A stretch of 64,000 bases of DNA, from contig NC_064770.1 in the NCBI RefSeq assembly GCF_011397635.1, positions 24,535,603-24,599,602 on the forward strand, in the 5' to 3' direction. The translations under genes were made by a program, and so were the position numbers. Origin of the DNA: Epinephelus fuscoguttatus (Eukaryota > Chordata > Actinopteri > Perciformes > Serranidae). Positions 1 through 10,582 of the stretch are shown here, piece after piece (within the stretch, counting starts at the first letter, position 1; each line of letters opens with the position of its first letter). The notes under the pieces were generated by a model. That model saw only the letters and a program-made list of their open reading frames with translations. It made no database searches and had not been told where the DNA came from.

Positions 1-1063
1 GTAAGACAGAAGGCAGAAAAATGACCCTCACTTTATTAATGCCATCCCTGATGAGATTGATTAGTTTATTGCTTCTCAGCCCTCACTGTTATCATCACCA
101 GTGCATATATTCTCAACTGTTTGGGAGCCCTGCGGGTTTTCAGTGACAGAGTATGTGTGAGTCAATATCTGTCCCATGAAAGGACAGTTGTAATTAAGGT
201 AAGTGTGCCATGAGGCCTGAGGCTGAAACCTGAATCATGTCTCCACCCTCTCTGCCCCAGTCAGCAGCTGGCGCTCAGAGGTGGATCACTCACCTGTGTC
301 TGTTTCCAGCCAGCTACACAGACACAGACACAGAGACACACTGACGATGGCTGAAGCAGGGGAATATTAGAGCTGATTTGTGTCTGTGCGGAGCAGCGTA
401 AATTAAAAGAAAAAGCAGCCCAGGCGCCGGAATAAATGTTGGCGTTGTACATTTCTGCAAACCATGAATATGTTACATTTAAAACATACTGTTTCATACA
501 TATTATGAAGTTCAGATTGTGTATAATGTTTCTAATCAAGAGGGGGAGGGGATGGTGGAGGCATGACAGCAAACAGTAGCAGACCAGTGTTTAAAAGCGG
601 ATGTCTTCGGGACATGTCCAGCCGTGCTTGTAGCAACTAAACATGATGTTTTCCTAACCCTAACCAAGTGGTTTTTGTTCAGTTCAGTTCAGGGTTTTTT
701 TTTCAGTGTGTGATGTGCACTTGTAGATAAAATATAGGTCTATATTAATGAAGGTTCATTAGTACAGTTTTGTATTTCTCTGTAATGTAGCACAGTATTA
801 ACAATGTTACTGATTGGGTTGCCCCACCCAAAATATATTGCTTAATAATTCAATTAATATTATAAACATGTGGGCGACTAGTCGACTAATGGTGCTAAAT
901 GAGTGTCAGCGTGTACAGATACAATGTCAGAGTACTAGATAGAATTAAACTGTCACATCCAGGGCAAAGTTACTGGGTAACGTGCAGGGAAATATTGTTT
1001 GGAGTAAAAGTCAGGATTTCAAACACGTATCGGCTTCACAGCTCCTTCTCCACTGTCCCGTAC
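1..1063 (-). other. Intron 3' of the sdr42e2 first coding exon (partial)
   Basis: On the minus strand this is the start of the intron that follows the exon at 1064-1501, entering through a GT donor at 1063-1062. No second SDR42E exon is visible before the left edge. A short motif shared with 26483-26530 (a piece reading 'gttggc.ttgtac.tttctgcaaa') lies near 434-500 and is probably part of a dispersed repeat. Nothing else is recognised. Confidence 0.6.
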
Positions 1064-1501
1064 CTGATAGTAGACAACTCCATCAGGGATTTCACAGGGA
1101 GGCTTGTTCATGTCCAGAAGGATCACCGACATCCCCTGACTGGCCAGCTCTCTCCCCAGCCTGAACCCAAAATATCCCCCTCCTCCTGTCACCACCACCT
1201 TCCCAGTGGAGACGCCTTGGGCCAGCGCTGCTTCCTCTCCCAGTTTTGAGGCCGCACACTCCGGGTTGCTGCAGCTGGCCGCCATGGCTCCATTTACCCT
1301 GTGGCGAACGGCCATGGCTGGGCTGGAGGCGACGGCTGGGGCTGGGTGTTTGACCCACGGCTGGTGGGTAAGGTGGGGGAGGTTGCGCATATAGTGTCCA
1401 CCAGCCTGCAGGCGACAAGGGGGGACACTGTGGCAGGGAAGCTGCTTCACTTGGCAGAGAGAGCCTCCACTCTCACTCATGTTGGGACTGCACAGCTCCA
1501 T
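1064..1501 (-). CDS. sdr42e2: SDR42E-family short-chain dehydrogenase/reductase, first coding exon (likely SDR42E2), partial gene
   Basis: This exon encodes 146 residues that open an extended short-chain dehydrogenase/reductase. The glycine-rich dinucleotide-binding motif TGGGGYFG is at residues 105-112, followed by GFRLGRELA and by ILLD at 127-130, whose Asp normally contacts the cofactor ribose. The exon then ends at ...VVYYQ and a GT donor (CAG|gtacgg), exactly where SDR42E genes have a Q|GD boundary. The ~100-residue proline- and cysteine-rich N-terminal extension, without a signal peptide, fits SDR42E2 better than the short-leader SDR42E1. Family members are predicted NAD(P)-dependent 3-beta-HSD-like oxidoreductases; the substrate is unknown. 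A pyrimidine-rich AG at 1510-1509 could be an acceptor, so a noncoding 5' exon may exist. The start codon is the first in-frame ATG. The other exons are left of the window. Paralogue assignment (E1 or E2) is inference. Confidence 0.8.
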
Positions 1502-1508
1502 AGATGTC

Positions 1509-3342
1509 CTGATAGGTTGAAGGAGGGGAAATATTGATTATTAATTATTGATCATTTTAGTGTCATTAAAGTTTGACCTGTGAAGAAAGAACAACCTCAC
1601 ACTGTCTGACAGAACCAAACGGTATATTCTGTAAAAGCTTGTTCCAGCTCTTTACTAAAGATTCAGTGTAATGTGTTCACACTGATGGCTGTGCCACTCC
1701 ATCACAAGTCTTTTGCACTGTTCACATATTTCTCCAAAGTTCCGCCTTACTTATTTGATATAAACTCTGGGGTCTCCACTAGAGTTCAAAATAAAGTTCT
1801 GTGGATTTGTTTGGCTGTTTAACACAATCCTGTAATGATGTTGTTAAATTACAGTAAGACTTAAATTAAAAGCCTAATCCCAATAAAACACCCAGTCCCT
1901 TTTACTAACCTGGTGTGGCTACACATTTTGACAAATAAAGGCCTGTCTCAATTAGACACCTGATCCGGTTGCTAAGCAGTTTATTTCTATGGAAATATGT
2001 ATGGAAGTTCAATAAAAGTTCTTCAAATGTATAAAACCGGGTTGTTGGCTACCCCAAATTATGTTTCCGTTCCTCCATGACTCTGTAAATTATTCATATT
2101 CCTTTGGCCCATAAGTTAATCCAAGTCGTGAGTATTGTTTTAAAAAGATAAAGTGGTGTTGTGTCGGTATGTCAGATGCCATTGTCCTCGAGTACCGTAA
2201 CTCACTTTCTCTCTGTCAGAGCTATAGATCAAATGAATGATTCATAATTAATATATTATCTGAAGTAATATTCATACTGGTTTAAATAAACAGTTCAATT
2301 GTACTTCCTGCTCTTTGCTGATTAACAGTTTTGCGTGAAAGCAATTAAAGGCCTGTCTATATAGAAGCTTTTCCCAGATATAGGCCTTTTGATTTCAGTG
2401 ACTGAAGTAAATAATAGCCCAGACAATTAATTGAAGTTTTACAGGAAGACAATAGAGTGTCCCAGGAATAAGTCCTAAAACTTGGAAATGAGTCTCACCA
2501 AAATTACCCCATTTCTTATTTCCAGAAACTGTAAAAACAGAAATTATTGTTGGATTTTTAACGTTAAAATATATGGTCTTTGAACACATGTGCAACAAAG
2601 GCTTCCATCATCAAAATCACGCCAAAAATAAAATATTTGCACTAACCAGATCCTGTAAAAACGTTGAATTCGGTGCATCAGCAGAGAAAAACTTCAACTT
2701 CAGGATTTTGTTTTTACCTTTTAACTTTTGACTCTTAAACATCAAAGGGTACGTTTTTAAAATCTGACTACGTCCACCATGCCAAGTTACTGATATTACC
2801 TGTGTTGTGTACAGTTTATTTGGGAAAGCAGTCATTATATACGCATGTTGCTAATGCCAGCTTTGTACGCACTGTTATGTGTGTGCCTGTGTGCGTGCGT
2901 GCATGCGACTGATGTGTAGGCTTATAAATTTTGTTGGTTTTGTGTGGTAGGACTGAAGATGGGCGGCTGTCATGCACCCATATTCTGCTGATGTGCACAG
3001 ACAGCTTGTGTGATGATGATTTGTAGGGAAGGTTTACATTTTGCTTAGGAAATCAGCTGTTTGTTTTGGTGATAACTCTCGCCGCCGTGCTGTTAGCTCA
3101 TTGCACTGGCTCCAATACCTACACTGGTGTCCCTATTTTAAAAAAGGCATTGTTATTTAGGGCAGAGGGAGGGTCATGCATTTTCCCCAGTTACTCAGGA
3201 AGGAAAAATATTTGTAGCTTCAAGGAGGAGTCTTTCTATATCATTTCTGTGTTGTTAAGTTCTGCGTAATTTTCATGTATGTATTGTTTTTGAAATACAT
3301 CACTTTTACAATAACTTTGCTGTGTGTGTTTTTATTTTACAG
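1509..3342. other. Upstream flank of sdr42e2, no gene recognised
   Basis: This region lies 5' of the sdr42e2 coding exon and should include its promoter or a first intron. It is not CpG-rich. Similar motifs 'aaaggcctgtct' at about 1936 and 2347, with a mirrored 'ataggcctttt' at about 2381, suggest a decayed inverted-repeat element spanning about 1850-2390. A stretch at about 2460-2500 ('aggaataagtcctaaaac...ggaaatgag') is shared with about 33449-33485, so it belongs to a dispersed repeat. No convincing ORF was found. Confidence 0.4.
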
Positions 3343-3479
3343 GCAGTTCTAAGCAGGTTTTGGAGGCACTACGTAGTCATGACTATCAGGAGAAGACCCT
3401 GGCAGAATCAGAACATGAGAAGCGTTTTCATCTCCGACACTTTCAGTGTGAGCCTGAGATAATCATGTTTTGGATCTGA
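3343..3479 (+). CDS. Candidate terminal coding exon, unassigned
   Basis: A TTTTATTTTACAG acceptor at 3341-3342 is followed by 44 open codons ending in TGA at 3477. The peptide is hydrophilic and helical-looking (SSKQVLEALRSHDYQEK, then AESEHEKRFHLRHFQCEPEI). I do not recognise the family. It lies just upstream of a Tc1 remnant and could be a decayed mobile-element ORF or a chance ORF. There is no matching upstream exon in the window, and no clear poly(A) signal until the AATAAATAAATA run near 3750. Treat as a hypothesis. Confidence 0.2.
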
Positions 3480-3769
3480 AGGTTACGACGCCCTCAAAGC
3501 AGTCTTCCTAGCTTTAAAACCTACAGCAGATTCTATGGTTAGATGGAGCCTGAATCATACAGATTACATTGTGAAAGCTGGGCTCTACGCACAGCCCCTA
3601 TGCCTCTTCGACCAGTTCTTCCTGTTCCTTTTTCCTGTGCGGCAAGGGGTTTTAACTTTTAGCTGTGCAGTTTAACATACAGTTGTGCTCTTAGCTTTCC
3701 TCCCCCCTGGCAGAATATGTGAAAACTTGACTTTTTTAAAAAAAAAAATTAATAAATAAATACTGTTAT

Positions 3770-4290
3770 TTGGAATTATAAGTCAAAAATTGACCTTTTT
3801 GGTCATAATCATAGAGACACATAGAGGTGGATCTCTCTACAGAGGCACAGGGAATTTAGTCAAAACTGACGTCAGAATGAATGAAGCTCGTTATCCGAAA
3901 ATACTAGAGGACAATTTTCATCCATCAGTCTGGAAGCTGCACATGGGACGTACTTGGACCTTCACACCTGACAGTGATCCAAAACACAAGCCCAAGTCGA
4001 GCCTTCAGTGGCTACAGCAGCAAAAAGGGAAGGTTCCTGAGTGGCCATCACAGTCTACTGACCTCACTACCATTGAGACACTTCAGGGAGATCTCAAACA
4101 TGCACATCATGCAAGAATAGCCAAGAATTTATGGGACCTAGGAACTTTTTGCCAAGGTGAATAGGCAGCTTTACAACTTGGGATAATAAAAGGCCTTATC
4201 CACAACTATTCCAGAAGACTGCAAGCTGCCATTGATGCTTAAGGTGGCAATATACTATTGACAACTAAAGGTATGCAAACAGCAGGAGTT
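3770..4290 (+). pseudogene. Tc1-like transposase remnant (DD34E type)
   Basis: A 124-codon open stretch at 3790-4164, plus decayed flanks, covers the C-terminal half of a Tc1-family transposase. The DDE motifs remain as PDSDPKH and, 34 residues after its first Asp, STDLTTIE, where the usual sequence is SPDLNPIE. The N-terminal helix-turn-helix half and the first catalytic Asp are missing, stop codons interrupt the C-terminal tail after 4164, and no matching inverted repeats were found. It is an inactive fossil, older than both other Tc1 copies here. Confidence 0.75.
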
Positions 4291-4469
4291 GAATAATTTG
4301 GGGGAACTACTAGTTCTTGTTCTGAACACATCGTTCCTTTACAAAGGATGGGCATTATTTCTTCAGGGTCACTTACCTTAATCAGTAACCTGTACGCAAG
4401 CTCTATCTCAGGTAGAAAAACTACCCAACGAGTTAGGCATTCAGATTAAAGGTTTCTTATCGAAGGCCT
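4291..4469. other. Host DNA left of the provirus
   Basis: Unique-looking DNA between the Tc1 remnant and the provirus. The last four bases, GCCT (4466-4469), are the candidate target site of the provirus, repeated at 16560-16563. Confidence 0.5.
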
Positions 4470-4796
4470 TGTAGTGTAATGTATTGATTTATTGAAGACA
4501 TATACTGTACCTTTAAGCTGACTACCTAGGATTAAAAATAGCATGGAGGATGGGCTCAGAAACCACTGGTGGAAAGTTAGGGAAATTACAGCTTCTCCTG
4601 ATATGACCCTAGAGGAGGCGGGTCTTAGACTGCCCAGACAAACATTATACGGTGGAACTGGCTGCAAGGGAGATAAGGAGAGTGGGGAATACTATTATGA
4701 TCAGAGCCAAGTGGGAAGGATTAAGAAAGAGACGACTCAGCAGAAAATCTTCACAATAAAAACGAGTGTGCAAACAAAGAAATTTCAGTCTTGCTC
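4470..4796 (+). repeat. 5' LTR, truncated
   Basis: It begins TGTAGTGTAATG exactly like the 3' LTR and shares about 315 bp with it. It lacks about 140 bp after 'ctttaagctgac' and about 125 bp after 'tactattatga' that are present in the 3' LTR. It stops matching just after 'tcagtcttgctc', about 30 bp past the AATAAAA box, so nearly all of R and U5 is missing. The leader that should carry the primer-binding site starts abruptly here. Confidence 0.85.
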
Positions 4797-4938
4797 TGCC
4801 CAGGTCGGAGGTATTTGACAAATTCCTCTCCTAAAGAACCTAAAATGTGATGTAATAATTACTAACTAATAACACAACATTGGAATATAGCTTATATTGC
4901 TGGAGACAACTGAATCTAGTGCAACACAGCGTGACCTT

Positions 4939-4939
<1 letters not shown>

Positions 4940-4986
<47 letters not shown>
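4940..4986. repeat. (TG)n microsatellite, ~47 bp
   Basis: Uninterrupted TG dinucleotide run inside the proviral leader. It must have arisen or expanded in this copy after integration, or come with a lost insertion. Confidence 0.95.
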
Positions 4987-4988
<2 letters not shown>

Positions 4989-5649
4989 AGCAGGCAGAAA
5001 ATGTGTGTGTGTGAAAGCTAGAGAACAGCAGAGAATAAATCACGTGAAGAAAAAGAGAAAAAATAAGAGAAGATACATAAATATTGCTAGGAGCCCTGAG
5101 GGGATGGCGGTAAGATCGATCAAAGTGTAAAAATTGTAAATATTAAGAGGTGGATAGAAATTAGAAGTTGTTATAAATAGATGCGTGTAGATAAAAGACT
5201 GAGGACATAATAGACTAACGACTGGACGAGGACGGGGAGCGTAAGAGGTAGATAAAAGGTGCACACAGCCAACAGAAGTGGGCTTATACAAGAAAAACAA
5301 AGCTTTGTAAAACAAAAATTTAATACTTCGGATCTGATCTCTATTGGGTTAAAGGTCATTACAAAGAAAATTATTTTGACATTTTGGTGCCTGAATGTTT
5401 TCATCATAATCTGGTGTCTGTGTGTTTGTTTTATGTGATTTGTTTTAAAGGGTTGTTGAATGTGGTAGTTATTAACAATGTCTCAGTGAAACAAATACCA
5501 GACAAGGGTAACCTAACGGTGTCAACAAATTGTCTGGGGACTGGAAACCTAACGGTGCCAACAAAAGTCCATATGTTTCACTGATCGAACCAGTTGCTCA
5601 GGTGAACTCCATACAAACTGGTTGGCTGTTAAGGAGAGAATAAAAAGAA

Positions 5650-5800
5650 ATTTTTGTTATCTTAATTTAGCTTTATGTATAATAAATAAAACAAGTAATA
5701 AATTATAAATAAACAAAATAAAATAAGTAATAAAATAATAAATTATAAGTGATAAATATAGCTTTATAAATAAATAAAATAAGTAATAAAATAAAGGAAA
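5650..5800. repeat. AT-rich low-complexity tract (AATAA/ATAAAT units)
   Basis: Degenerate repeats of 'aataaataaaa' and 'agtaataaa' in the proviral leader, with no coding potential. Confidence 0.8.
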
Positions 5801-6773
5801 AAAGAGGAGTTAAAATCAGGCTGCTAAGAGTTGGATGGAAGAGGGTGACAGCAGTAGTGACGAAATTTGGGCTTAAGAACATTGCATAACTGATGGCTCA
5901 GTAGATACTAGAGGCATAAAGAACACATTTCCGGTTGGAAAGAACCTACATAGACAACGAGGGTGAGGAGCAGTGGCAAGACGAGCAAAGAGAATTGACT
6001 AAAGCTTTGGATAATAAATTTACCAATTGAAACAAGTGAAGGAAGAATTTTCAAGTATACAGTGGGAGACGATTTTAAATGATCTGTGGACTCCCCGCTC
6101 GTTAGATCCACTGCTGCAATATTTGTGTGACAATTATAAAAACAGACCCGTAGCTTCACTTCCTCTGAACCAGGTAGTATTTCAAGATTTAGAGAACGAG
6201 TAGAATTTAATCCAAGATTGCAGATTGTTGTCGTGCCTAGAAAAGTTGATTTGGGAGACAGGAAAATTTGGCTGTTTAACCAAAGTCCCCCTAGGAGACG
6301 GGTCACATAAATTACAATATAATCTCTGAAAAAAAAAAAATAATAATAATAATAATACAAAACTGCCATCACAGTAGGGAAATTACTAGCACTGATACAC
6401 ACAAAAGAGACAGACGAGCAACCACAAATTCCAAGAGCGAGTGAAGTTAAACAAGGCTTCAAGGAAAGATGGAAAAAGGGGTTCTGACACCCATAGAGAT
6501 AGTGATGACACAACACCCAGGTCGGAGAAATCGAATCCAACGTTGTGTGACTAAATGGCACAAAAGAACATCAGGAAAAAAAAGAAGAAAAAATCGTTGG
6601 CCTAAAGATGGAACCTTCGACCTGTCATGTTGCGACGAGGCGGAGTCAGAACTGAGACACAGTGAGGCAAAAGACACTAAGGCGAGTTATAATAAAAAGA
6701 ACAAAAGAGCTAAAGAAAGAGAGGTATTAGGGTGGTTTAGACAAGCAGGGGGTAGGAAGCAAATGGTGCAAGT

Positions 6774-7028
6774 AGTCAAGTCAACTTTATTTATAAAGTA
6801 CATTTAAAAAACAATTCACGTTGACCAAAGTGCTGAATATATAAAAAATGAAAAATACAGAAGAAACACAATAACACAAAAACCAGAGCCATAGTAGCAA
6901 CATACATAAATACATAAATCAAGGCACAAATAAGCACAGAGTGGGAGAGTAAAATATCATGTCAGGGGGATACAAATGCTTTTGAGAGGGGATATGTTTT
7001 GAGCCTTAATTTAAACGAGTCAATGGAG
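6774..7028 (+). repeat. Dispersed teleost repeat inserted in gag
   Basis: The segment begins 'actttatttataaagtaca', continues with 'acgttgaccaaagtgctg' and ends near 'gagtcaatggagt', which I recognise as a widespread fish interspersed repeat. Reading-like gag sequence lies on both sides. The apparent start codon of the downstream gag ORF at 6999 belongs to this repeat, not to the virus. Boundaries are approximate. Confidence 0.6.
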
Positions 7029-7583
7029 TGCAGCAAGCATCCACAGGACCCACAGGCACTGATGGATGTGAGACCCACAGCCCCACCCCTACCAGCATCA
7101 CCACCACCATACCTACAAGACACATCACCATCAGAGACGGGACAATACCCCCTGCGCTCAGTAGGGGAGGCAAGAGCAGTAACAACAATGGAAGGCCAAG
7201 TGGAGGGAAGGTTCACAGTGACCTTGGCCAGGGACACACTGACAATCCAATGCCACTCATTACCACTCCAGAGGCCCCTGAGGGGGCGGGGTCGAGGCAG
7301 ACCTAAGGGAGGACCAGCAGGCCGAGGAGGATGGAGAGGGGGACCGAACTTTCCTCCAGGACCCCAGCCACCGCAACAGCAAACCTATCAGCAAGCCGCA
7401 CCCTATCAGCAATCAGGCCCCCAGGAAATGAACACCGGATATCCAGGAGTGAATCCTGCTGCACCTGACTACCTATGCTGGGGTTGTAACCAGCCCGGCC
7501 ACCGACGTAGGGAGTGTCCAGGTCGATCCATGGGAAGGTCCAGCAGAAAATTGGCCGAACAGGAGACAGGGTGCCCATGGTAG
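7029..7583 (+). pseudogene. gag: Retroviral gag, C-terminal part with nucleocapsid
   Basis: This open stretch covers a proline-rich linker, an Arg/Gly-rich segment (RGRGRGRPKGG), a Gln/Pro-rich spacer and one CCHC zinc knuckle, CWGCNQPGHRRRECP (CX2CX4HX4C, coded at about 7475-7515), which in retroviruses binds genomic RNA. It ends at an amber TAG (7581-7583). The N-terminal matrix and most of the capsid are lost or cut off by the repeat at 6774-7028. Frames 7029-7306 also contain a second overlapping open frame, so a frameshift near the insertion is possible. Confidence 0.8.
7581..7583 (+). promoter_or_regulatory. gag/pro amber stop, candidate readthrough site
   Basis: A single TAG separates gag from the protease frame. 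Translation downstream (7584 on) is in the same frame and runs without another stop through the protease. This arrangement is that of gammaretroviruses, which express pol by UAG readthrough. Confidence 0.6.
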
Positions 7584-7874
7584 GGTTGCCCAGAGAAGCC
7601 TGAGGGGGAAGTAATGTCACCAGTCATTTCATTACAGCCACACAACGAACCAACTGTACCTGTTGTCATCCACAAACAAGCATATCCTTTTATGGTGGAC
7701 ACAGGGGCTGCATATTCATGCCTTGGAAAAGAAGGCTCTAAACTCCCCCTCTCTAAGTCATCCATCAAGACCATGGATGGACCACCAGGGAAATTACAAG
7801 TCATACCATTGACAGAGCCCGTTCCAATGCTCATCGCAGGAAAAGTCTACTCTATTCAGCTCATACACCAGTAA
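7584..7874 (+). pseudogene. pro: Retroviral aspartic protease
   Basis: In frame with gag after the amber codon, the product has FMVDTGAAYSCLG with the catalytic DTG at about 7698, the hallmark of retropepsins, which act as dimers to cleave Gag-Pol. The reading frame closes at 7872-7874. The flap and C-terminal helix are not confidently placed, so the domain may be shortened. The following pol frame is shifted (7895 on), so the copy cannot make a continuous Pol. Confidence 0.75.
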
Positions 7875-7894
7875 ACCTTCCAGGCAAAGATATA

Positions 7895-9146
7895 TTGTGT
7901 CCTCTCAAAACTAAGATAATGTGTACTCAAGATGGACTATATTTAGATTTCCCTGAGGAACCTCCACAAAGCACGATGCCACAGCTGCCCGTGAATGCCA
8001 CAGAGACACCACAGGCGTTGGTCTACTGGCTCCAACTGACACCAGAAGAGTCTCACCTCAAACAGACATGGACTCAGTGGGAACCATGGGTCAGGTTACA
8101 TTTTGACACAGCACATAGTCCCACTCTGCCACTGCATTGCACACTCATGTATGACACAGGCCAGACTCATGTAGATTATCAAGAATGCTGGGACACAGTG
8201 CTCAATAAAAAAACATGCCTGATCACTAGTGAAGACATGTATTTAGGACGTCAAGGTGTGGTGGCAGCCGTCCGTCTCCCAGAAGAATTAGCAGGATGGT
8301 TTCAGGTGCCAAATTCTGCACCACACGTTACACTGATGATAGCAAAAGGATATGAGTCTCATCATTTGGGTCCTATGGTCAGATGTGCACTGCGGGTGCG
8401 AGAGTGGTTACCCACCGAGAACAAATACATCCACATTTCAGATGACAAACAATACATCAGAATCTCAACTAAGACAGGTGATGAAGCAGTCGCAGACAAG
8501 GTACTTGTAGATGGTACTACTCCCACACAGATGGCAGTCACAGAAGAACACGAACAGTTGCTGAGTAAAGTTCCACCACAGCTATGGACAGCACATAAAA
8601 CAGACGTAGGCTTGATAAAATCAGCGCAACCTGTTTGCATCACACTAAAACCACATGCTAGCCTACCATACCAGAGGCAGTATCCTCTCCAGCAGCATGC
8701 CATTGACGGTATCCGACCCACAATTGAGGGCTTGTTAAAAGCCAGAGTTCTGGTCAAAACTAGAAGTCCCTGCAACACGCCTATTTTTTCAAATCAAGAA
8801 ACCAAAATTCTCAGATTAGCAGTTAATGCAGTAGTGGAAACAGAGACGCCACATGTGCCAGATTCACACACATTGCTTTCAAACATACCATCCGACACAC
8901 AGTGGTACACAGTCACTGAGTTGTGTTCTGCTTTTTTCAGTGTACTGCTACACCCAGACTTTCGATATTTTTTGCATTCACTTATGAAGGTCAGCAATAT
9001 GACCTAGCTAATTTGAACGTGCCAAGCACTGTGTTATGCAGATGATTTGCTTGTCTGTAGCTCTTCAAAAGAACAATGTCAAAAAGATTCTATTGCAGTG
9101 CTCACAGCATTAGCAGAGGGGGGACACAAGGTCAGTAAAGACAAAT
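7895..9146 (+). pseudogene. pol: Reverse transcriptase, fingers/palm, internally deleted
   Basis: The first ~230 codons are a pre-RT spacer. The RT N-terminus follows, with CITLKPHASLPYQRQYPL and, later, ILRLAVNAVV, where retroviruses have the R-V-D-R region; LCSAFFSVLLHP stands where a catalytic Asp is normally found. The frame stops at 9005-9007. The YADD active-site motif appears only about 40 bp later in another frame (coded at about 9041-9052). The stretch that normally lies between the palm Asp region and YADD, on the order of 100 residues, is therefore absent. Loss of the first palm Asp, the deletion and the frameshifts make it inactive. Confidence 0.8.
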
Positions 9147-9898
9147 TTGCAGTTCTGCCAGCAGTCTGTAGAGTACTTGGGCAAACAGTTGAGTGGGGAT
9201 AAAAAGTGCATTGCCCCATCTCAAATAGAGGCAGTAAGTAAGGCTCCTCAACCACAGACGGTGGGCCAAATGCTGTCTTTTCTCAGCATGACAGGATACA
9301 GTCGGCCATGGATTTGTGACTATGCTATAAAAACTGCTCCACTCAGAGCTTTAGTAAGAGCAGTGGGACAGACGAACAACACAACACAGCTGTCCTGGAC
9401 AGAGGAAGCAGAAGGTACGTTCCAAGCTTTAAAAATAGACAGTCTGCTCCGGCGTTAGGCACTCCTAACTACTCCGAGCCTTTTCATCTCTACATAGCAG
9501 AAAAATCTGGGTTTGCGTGTGCCGTCCTGATGCAAGACACACCCACGGGTAAACAACCACTAGCATATTACAGCACTAAGCTCGATAACATAGAGGCCGG
9601 TTTGCCTCCTTGTTATCAGGGGATAGCCGCAGCTGTCTTTGCATTTCAAAAAGCATCTTCGTTAACAATGGGACATCCTGTAACTTTGTACACCTCTCAC
9701 CACCTTCATGCCCTGCTGACAAGTCCCAGATTTGTGTTGACACAGGCCAGACGCACAGGATATGAGGTCATCCTGTCCGCTCATGAGCTCGACATTCAAC
9801 GATGTACCATCATTAATCCAGACACTAAAATGGTTCTACCCACAGAAGGTACACCACATCACTGTCTTCATGACACAGACAAATTTATGCGCTTGTGA
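9147..9898 (+). pseudogene. pol: Reverse transcriptase thumb/connection region
   Basis: Two ORFs (9147-9458 and 9530-9898) in different frames carry the thumb motif VEYLGKQLSG, a SWTEEAEGTFQALK segment and a connection domain LAYYSTKLDNIEAGLPPCYQGIAA, all typical of gamma-type Pol. A stop after 9455 and a frameshift before 9530 separate them, and the second frame ends just before the RNase H domain. Confidence 0.8.
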
Positions 9899-10582
9899 AG
9901 ATCTACACAATCAGCCCATTTTAGCTGACCTCACATTGTTTGTTGATGGCTCCTGCTTTCAGGACGCCACAGGTAGTCATGCAGGCTATGGAATTGTACA
10001 ACTCAATAACGATCAGGATTTTGTGACTATATGATCATGTAAACTTGCTCAGCCCTGCTCCGCCCAGCTTGCAGAGATAAAAGCTCTAACAGCAGCATGT
10101 AGATTAGCAAAGAGAAAGTCACTGAATGTATATACAGATTCAGCATATGCATATGGAGTGTGCCACATCCACGCAAATATTTGGAAACAGAGAGGGTTTC
10201 GCAGAGCGGGTGGCACCCCAGTCACACATGGGGAGCCATTGTTGACCTGTTGGAGGCTATGCTCCTCCCCAAAACTCTAGCCATAATCAAATGTCCAGCC
10301 CACCAAAAGACTGATTCGTTGATAGCCAAGGGTAATAACCTAGCTGATGTAGCAGCCAAACAGGCAGCAACAGGTGCAGTAATGGCACCCATATTAACCA
10401 TACAAGACTGTGAACCCCTCACTACCATGCCTTCTCTTGTAGCCGCGCAAAACAGAGTAAGTGAGGCTGAAAAACGACTGTGGATCAAGCGTGGTGCCAT
10501 CAGAACACAAGCACAGGGGCCAACAAATGGTCTCTGGCGAGATAGTCATGGCAATTTTGTACTACCAACCCTGTTGCCGTGA
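9899..10582 (+). pseudogene. pol: RNase H domain and integrase leader
   Basis: LTLFVDGSC holds the first catalytic Asp of RNase H and AQLAEIKAL the Glu. VYTDSAYAYGV holds the second Asp, in a frame shifted near 10033. KCPAHQKTDSLIAKGNNLADVAAKQA (coded at about 10290-10365) is the C-terminal end of the domain; the typical last Asp is in NLADVAA. All four acidic positions are thus present but spread over at least three frames. The final part leads to the integrase. Confidence 0.8.

Larger units (their letters stand above)
4797..6773 (+). pseudogene. Proviral leader and decayed 5' gag
   Basis: This region sits between the broken 5' LTR and the gag insertion. No TGG-initiated primer-binding site is recognisable. 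The first part carries a (TG)n tract and an AT-rich low-complexity stretch. From about 5816 to 6770 the plus strand has interrupted fragments (e.g. GWKRVTAVVTKFGLKNIA, then EEQWQDEQRELTKALDNK) consistent with a matrix/capsid region broken by many stops. The largest plus ORF (6469-6771, rich in Lys/Arg) may be part of it, but I cannot assign domains. Confidence 0.45.

Noticed and set aside
1092..1418. Other-frame minus ORF and plus ORFs over the sdr42e2 exon.
   Set aside because: Shadows of the GC-rich coding exon; only the 1019-1501 frame has the dinucleotide-binding motif.
4840..5130. ORFs made of TH or CV repeats around (TG)n, and similar ones at 34774, 41155, 51761, 56179, 57642.
   Set aside because: Translations of dinucleotide microsatellites.
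5908..6561. 217-codon minus-strand ORF, the longest minus ORF in the provirus.
   Set aside because: It is antisense to the decayed gag/leader, hydrophobic by composition and without any domain. Chance ORF.
6999..7030. ATG at 6999 as the gag start.
   Set aside because: It lies in the inserted dispersed repeat, not in viral sequence.
8362..8778. Minus-strand ORF opposite pol.
   Set aside because: Antisense shadow of the RT frame; no homology.
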